The position numbers and the translations under genes were made by a program. Source: Candidatus Woesearchaeota archaeon (GTDB taxonomy: Archaea; Nanoarchaeota; Nanoarchaeia; Woesearchaeales; CALCXY01). From it: DNA of 7,123 bases. Shown one piece after another: positions 5,689-7,123 of this stretch. How positions within the stretch are numbered: the first letter of the stretch is position 1; each line of letters begins with the position of its first letter. The stretch is from NCBI GenBank assembly GCA_030751555.1, contig JASMFX010000019.1, positions 1 to 7,123 on the forward strand, in the 5' to 3' direction. Below the pieces are notes generated by a model. The model was not told the origin of the DNA. It saw nothing but the letters and a program-made list of their open reading frames with translations, and ran no database searches.

Positions 5689-6387
5689 CTAAGAAAATTC
5701 CATAACATTTCTTTGTTTTTCTGTATGTAGATGTAGTTGCTCAGCCTGCTCTTCTGTTATCTTATCAATCGCAAAGTTCCAGTGATGGGTAATGAGGTCT
5801 CCGATCTTGATGTTTTTGAGAAAAGAATGGTCAATCTCTACTTCTTTCCTCTGACTGTTTTTTTCCACAATCAAGCTTCTCTCTTTCACTTGAACTACTT
5901 TTCCATGATCAATCTTGCACTTTGGAAAATTAGCAAACATGATCTTATCATCTTTCATCATTGCTTTAATATGGAGGACATGGAATGCATGGTGGGGCTT
6001 AGCATTCTGAGGGATGTTGCTGATAATCTCCTGGATGGTTTCTTTTGGAGTATTTACTCTCCCAAGATGCTCAGCAAAATGCGTTTTCATATCCTCTGAG
6101 GTGATGCTATCTAATAATTGGTTTCCAATCCAATAGGCCTCTAATACTTCTTTATCAAGAACACTTTTGTCATTCTTATCTGCTATCAGCTGCAGATACA
6201 TGGTGATTGCACTGTATTGCATGAGAAGTTGCTCTATATCTTTATCACTTTTTTCATCATTTCCTTTGCTGCAGCAATAATCAAACAATTTTTTCTCAGT
6301 TTTTACAGATTCTTCTGATTCTTTATTTTTCAAATATTTTAATTTGTTTGGCATGAGAAAATATCTTGCTGCGAATTCGAGTGTCAT
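5689..6387 (-). CDS. DUF6390-like protein with HypC-like C-terminal domain
   Basis: The 232-residue product resembles the DUF6390 family, whose function is not established. Motifs seen are FAARYFLMPN (5-14), EAYWIGNQLLD (83-93), and PHHAFHVL (131-138), the last being the most distinctive. The C-terminal 75 residues begin CKIDHGKVVQV (157-167) and contain GDLITHHWNFAIDKIT (196-211). This pattern recalls the small HypC/HupF beta-barrel used in [NiFe]-hydrogenase maturation (GDYVxxHxGFAI), though the HypC N-terminal Cys is not at the start of a protein here. ATG at 6387 was chosen. The frame also opens at a TTG (6429), which would overlap the upstream gene by 41 bp and add a Lys/Arg-rich tail. 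The chosen start lies 1 nt after the upstream stop, so the pair is probably co-translated. Family assignment is from memory of motifs, without a search. Confidence 0.72.
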   Translation of the reverse strand: MTLEFAARYFLMPNKLKYLKNKESEESVKTEKKLFDYCCSKGNDEKSDKDIEQLLMQYSAITMYLQLIADKNDKSVLDKEVLEAYWIGNQLLDSITSEDMKTHFAEHLGRVNTPKETIQEIISNIPQNAKPHHAFHVLHIKAMMKDDKIMFANFPKCKIDHGKVVQVKERSLIVEKNSQRKEVEIDHSFLKNIKIGDLITHHWNFAIDKITEEQAEQLHLHTEKQRNVMEFS

Positions 6388-6388
6388 T

Positions 6389-7123
6389 TTAAGCGGGGGA
6401 TATTTTTGTATCTTCCTTCTTCTTTTCAATAGTGCTGATGAATTGCTGGAAGAGATTCCTATGATCTTGCACTACTATTGTTTCCCCTTGCTCTGCAAGA
6501 TGTACTTCAACTACCCTAGAGCCATCCCCAGATTTATGATGATGATAATTATGGAGGTCATTGTATTCTGTTTTTTTTGTTTTGGTTGTGTGTTCAATGT
6601 AGATCTTAAGATATTGTTTTCCTCCTAATTTGCCATCAAGAAACTGTTCGCAAAGCTGGATAAGATGCTTTTCCTCAGTATGGATAGGTGGGCCTGATTC
6701 TTCATGGACAATAATATCTGCACTTAACCAATCAAATTTCATTAAATCAAAGAACTTAGATTCAATATGATACTCTGGAAGTTGGCCTTTTTTGTTTTTT
6801 TCTTCTGTCTCATCTGCTTTCTTTTTGGCTTGCTCTAAAACATTATCATCCTGGATATGATCACCTGAAAATGCAATGACTTTCTTTTCAGACATGAACT
6901 TAATACCCAGTGTTTGGACATTTGGATGCCAATTGTAGCGATAAGCAATTGCCATGCCATCAACAAATTCAAATTTGCCAACTTCGTTTTTTAATGGCAT
7001 TAATTCTACAGTATCCTGTAGTTTTCCTTTTTCTGTTTGTTGGTAGATAGGATCGAAGGTATGCATGAGCTGATCAAATATGGTGGGTGTTGTGATTAAT
7101 TTCAGTTTTTTCCCAATTTTTTT
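6389..7123 (-). CDS. Metallo-beta-lactamase-fold hydrolase, C-terminal part (cut by right edge)
   Basis: The frame is open to the right edge and gives 244 visible residues ending at a TAA. An internal ATG at 7066 is unlikely to be the start, because in-frame codons before it (KLKLITTPTIFDQL) look like the strand-helix pattern that precedes the second half of MBL domains. The first metal motif HxHxDH is absent and would lie outside the window. Visible motifs are VIAFSGDH (82-89), where the Asp is a metal ligand, and ADIIVHEESGPPIHT (135-149). The HExxGxPIHT form recalls MBL proteins of the RNase Z/phosphodiesterase type. Between them is a long Lys/Glu-rich insertion (about 96-125), unlike the short linker usual in the family. 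The tail has a His-rich stretch (HNYHHH) and an acidic/basic end. The substrate is unknown. It is the first gene of a unit with the DUF6390-like gene. Confidence 0.65.
   Translation of the reverse strand, partial: KKIGKKLKLITTPTIFDQLMHTFDPIYQQTEKGKLQDTVELMPLKNEVGKFEFVDGMAIAYRYNWHPNVQTLGIKFMSEKKVIAFSGDHIQDDNVLEQAKKKADETEEKNKKGQLPEYHIESKFFDLMKFDWLSADIIVHEESGPPIHTEEKHLIQLCEQFLDGKLGGKQYLKIYIEHTTKTKKTEYNDLHNYHHHKSGDGSRVVEVHLAEQGETIVVQDHRNLFQQFISTIEKKKEDTKISPA

Noticed and set aside
5737..6099. 120-codon plus-strand reading frame opposite the DUF6390-like gene
   Set aside because: It is a shadow of the minus-strand gene, which has recognisable conserved motifs in its own frame.
6344..6628. 94-codon plus-strand reading frame across the junction of the two right-hand genes
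   Set aside because: It overlaps two real minus-strand genes and its product is a low-complexity hydrophobic shadow.

Overview
This window looks like part of an AT-rich archaeal genome, most plausibly a DPANN-type archaeon (Woesearchaeota or Pacearchaeota-like). That placement is inference. It rests on a stand-alone archaeal-type Elp3 with no other Elongator subunits nearby, an archaeal-style NSUN tRNA/rRNA m5C methyltransferase, a secreted S-layer-like cysteine-rich protein ending in an amphipathic helix, and AT-rich TATA-like boxes about 26-27 bp upstream of start codons, the spacing expected of leaderless archaeal transcripts.

Layout from left to right. The minus strand of 1-176 holds the first 58 residues of a histidine-kinase-like protein with an H-box, cut by the left edge. 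A divergent intergenic region (177-359) separates it from a plus-strand gene for an unrecognised 150-residue protein with two membrane segments (360-812). A gene-poor stretch of about 400 bp (813-1209) follows. It holds a perfect 14-bp inverted repeat, further pairings that could make a structured RNA, a T6 tract, and then the elp3 promoter. elp3 (1210-2916) and an m5C methyltransferase gene (2919-3854) form a plus-strand tRNA/RNA-modification operon. They lie 2 nt apart, and the second gene appears to use a TTG start with a Shine-Dalgarno site inside the end of elp3.

The right half is all minus strand. A 583-residue mosaic surface protein (3851-5602) meets the methyltransferase gene tail to tail, with the two stop codons sharing a TTAA palindrome. 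Upstream of it lies a two-gene unit. A metallo-beta-lactamase-fold protein, cut by the right edge (6389-7123), comes first, followed after 1 nt by a DUF6390-like protein (5689-6387) whose C-terminus resembles a HypC-type beta-barrel.

How the genes work together: the clearest functional unit is elp3 plus the methyltransferase, which together suggest wobble-uridine and cytosine-5 modification of tRNA (or rRNA for the latter). The DUF6390/MBL pair is a probable co-translated unit of unknown role. The least explained DNA is the 900-1110 region, and the most unusual protein is the cysteine-rich surface protein with its near-identical internal repeats. No tRNA, rRNA, CRISPR array, insertion sequence or integrase was found.
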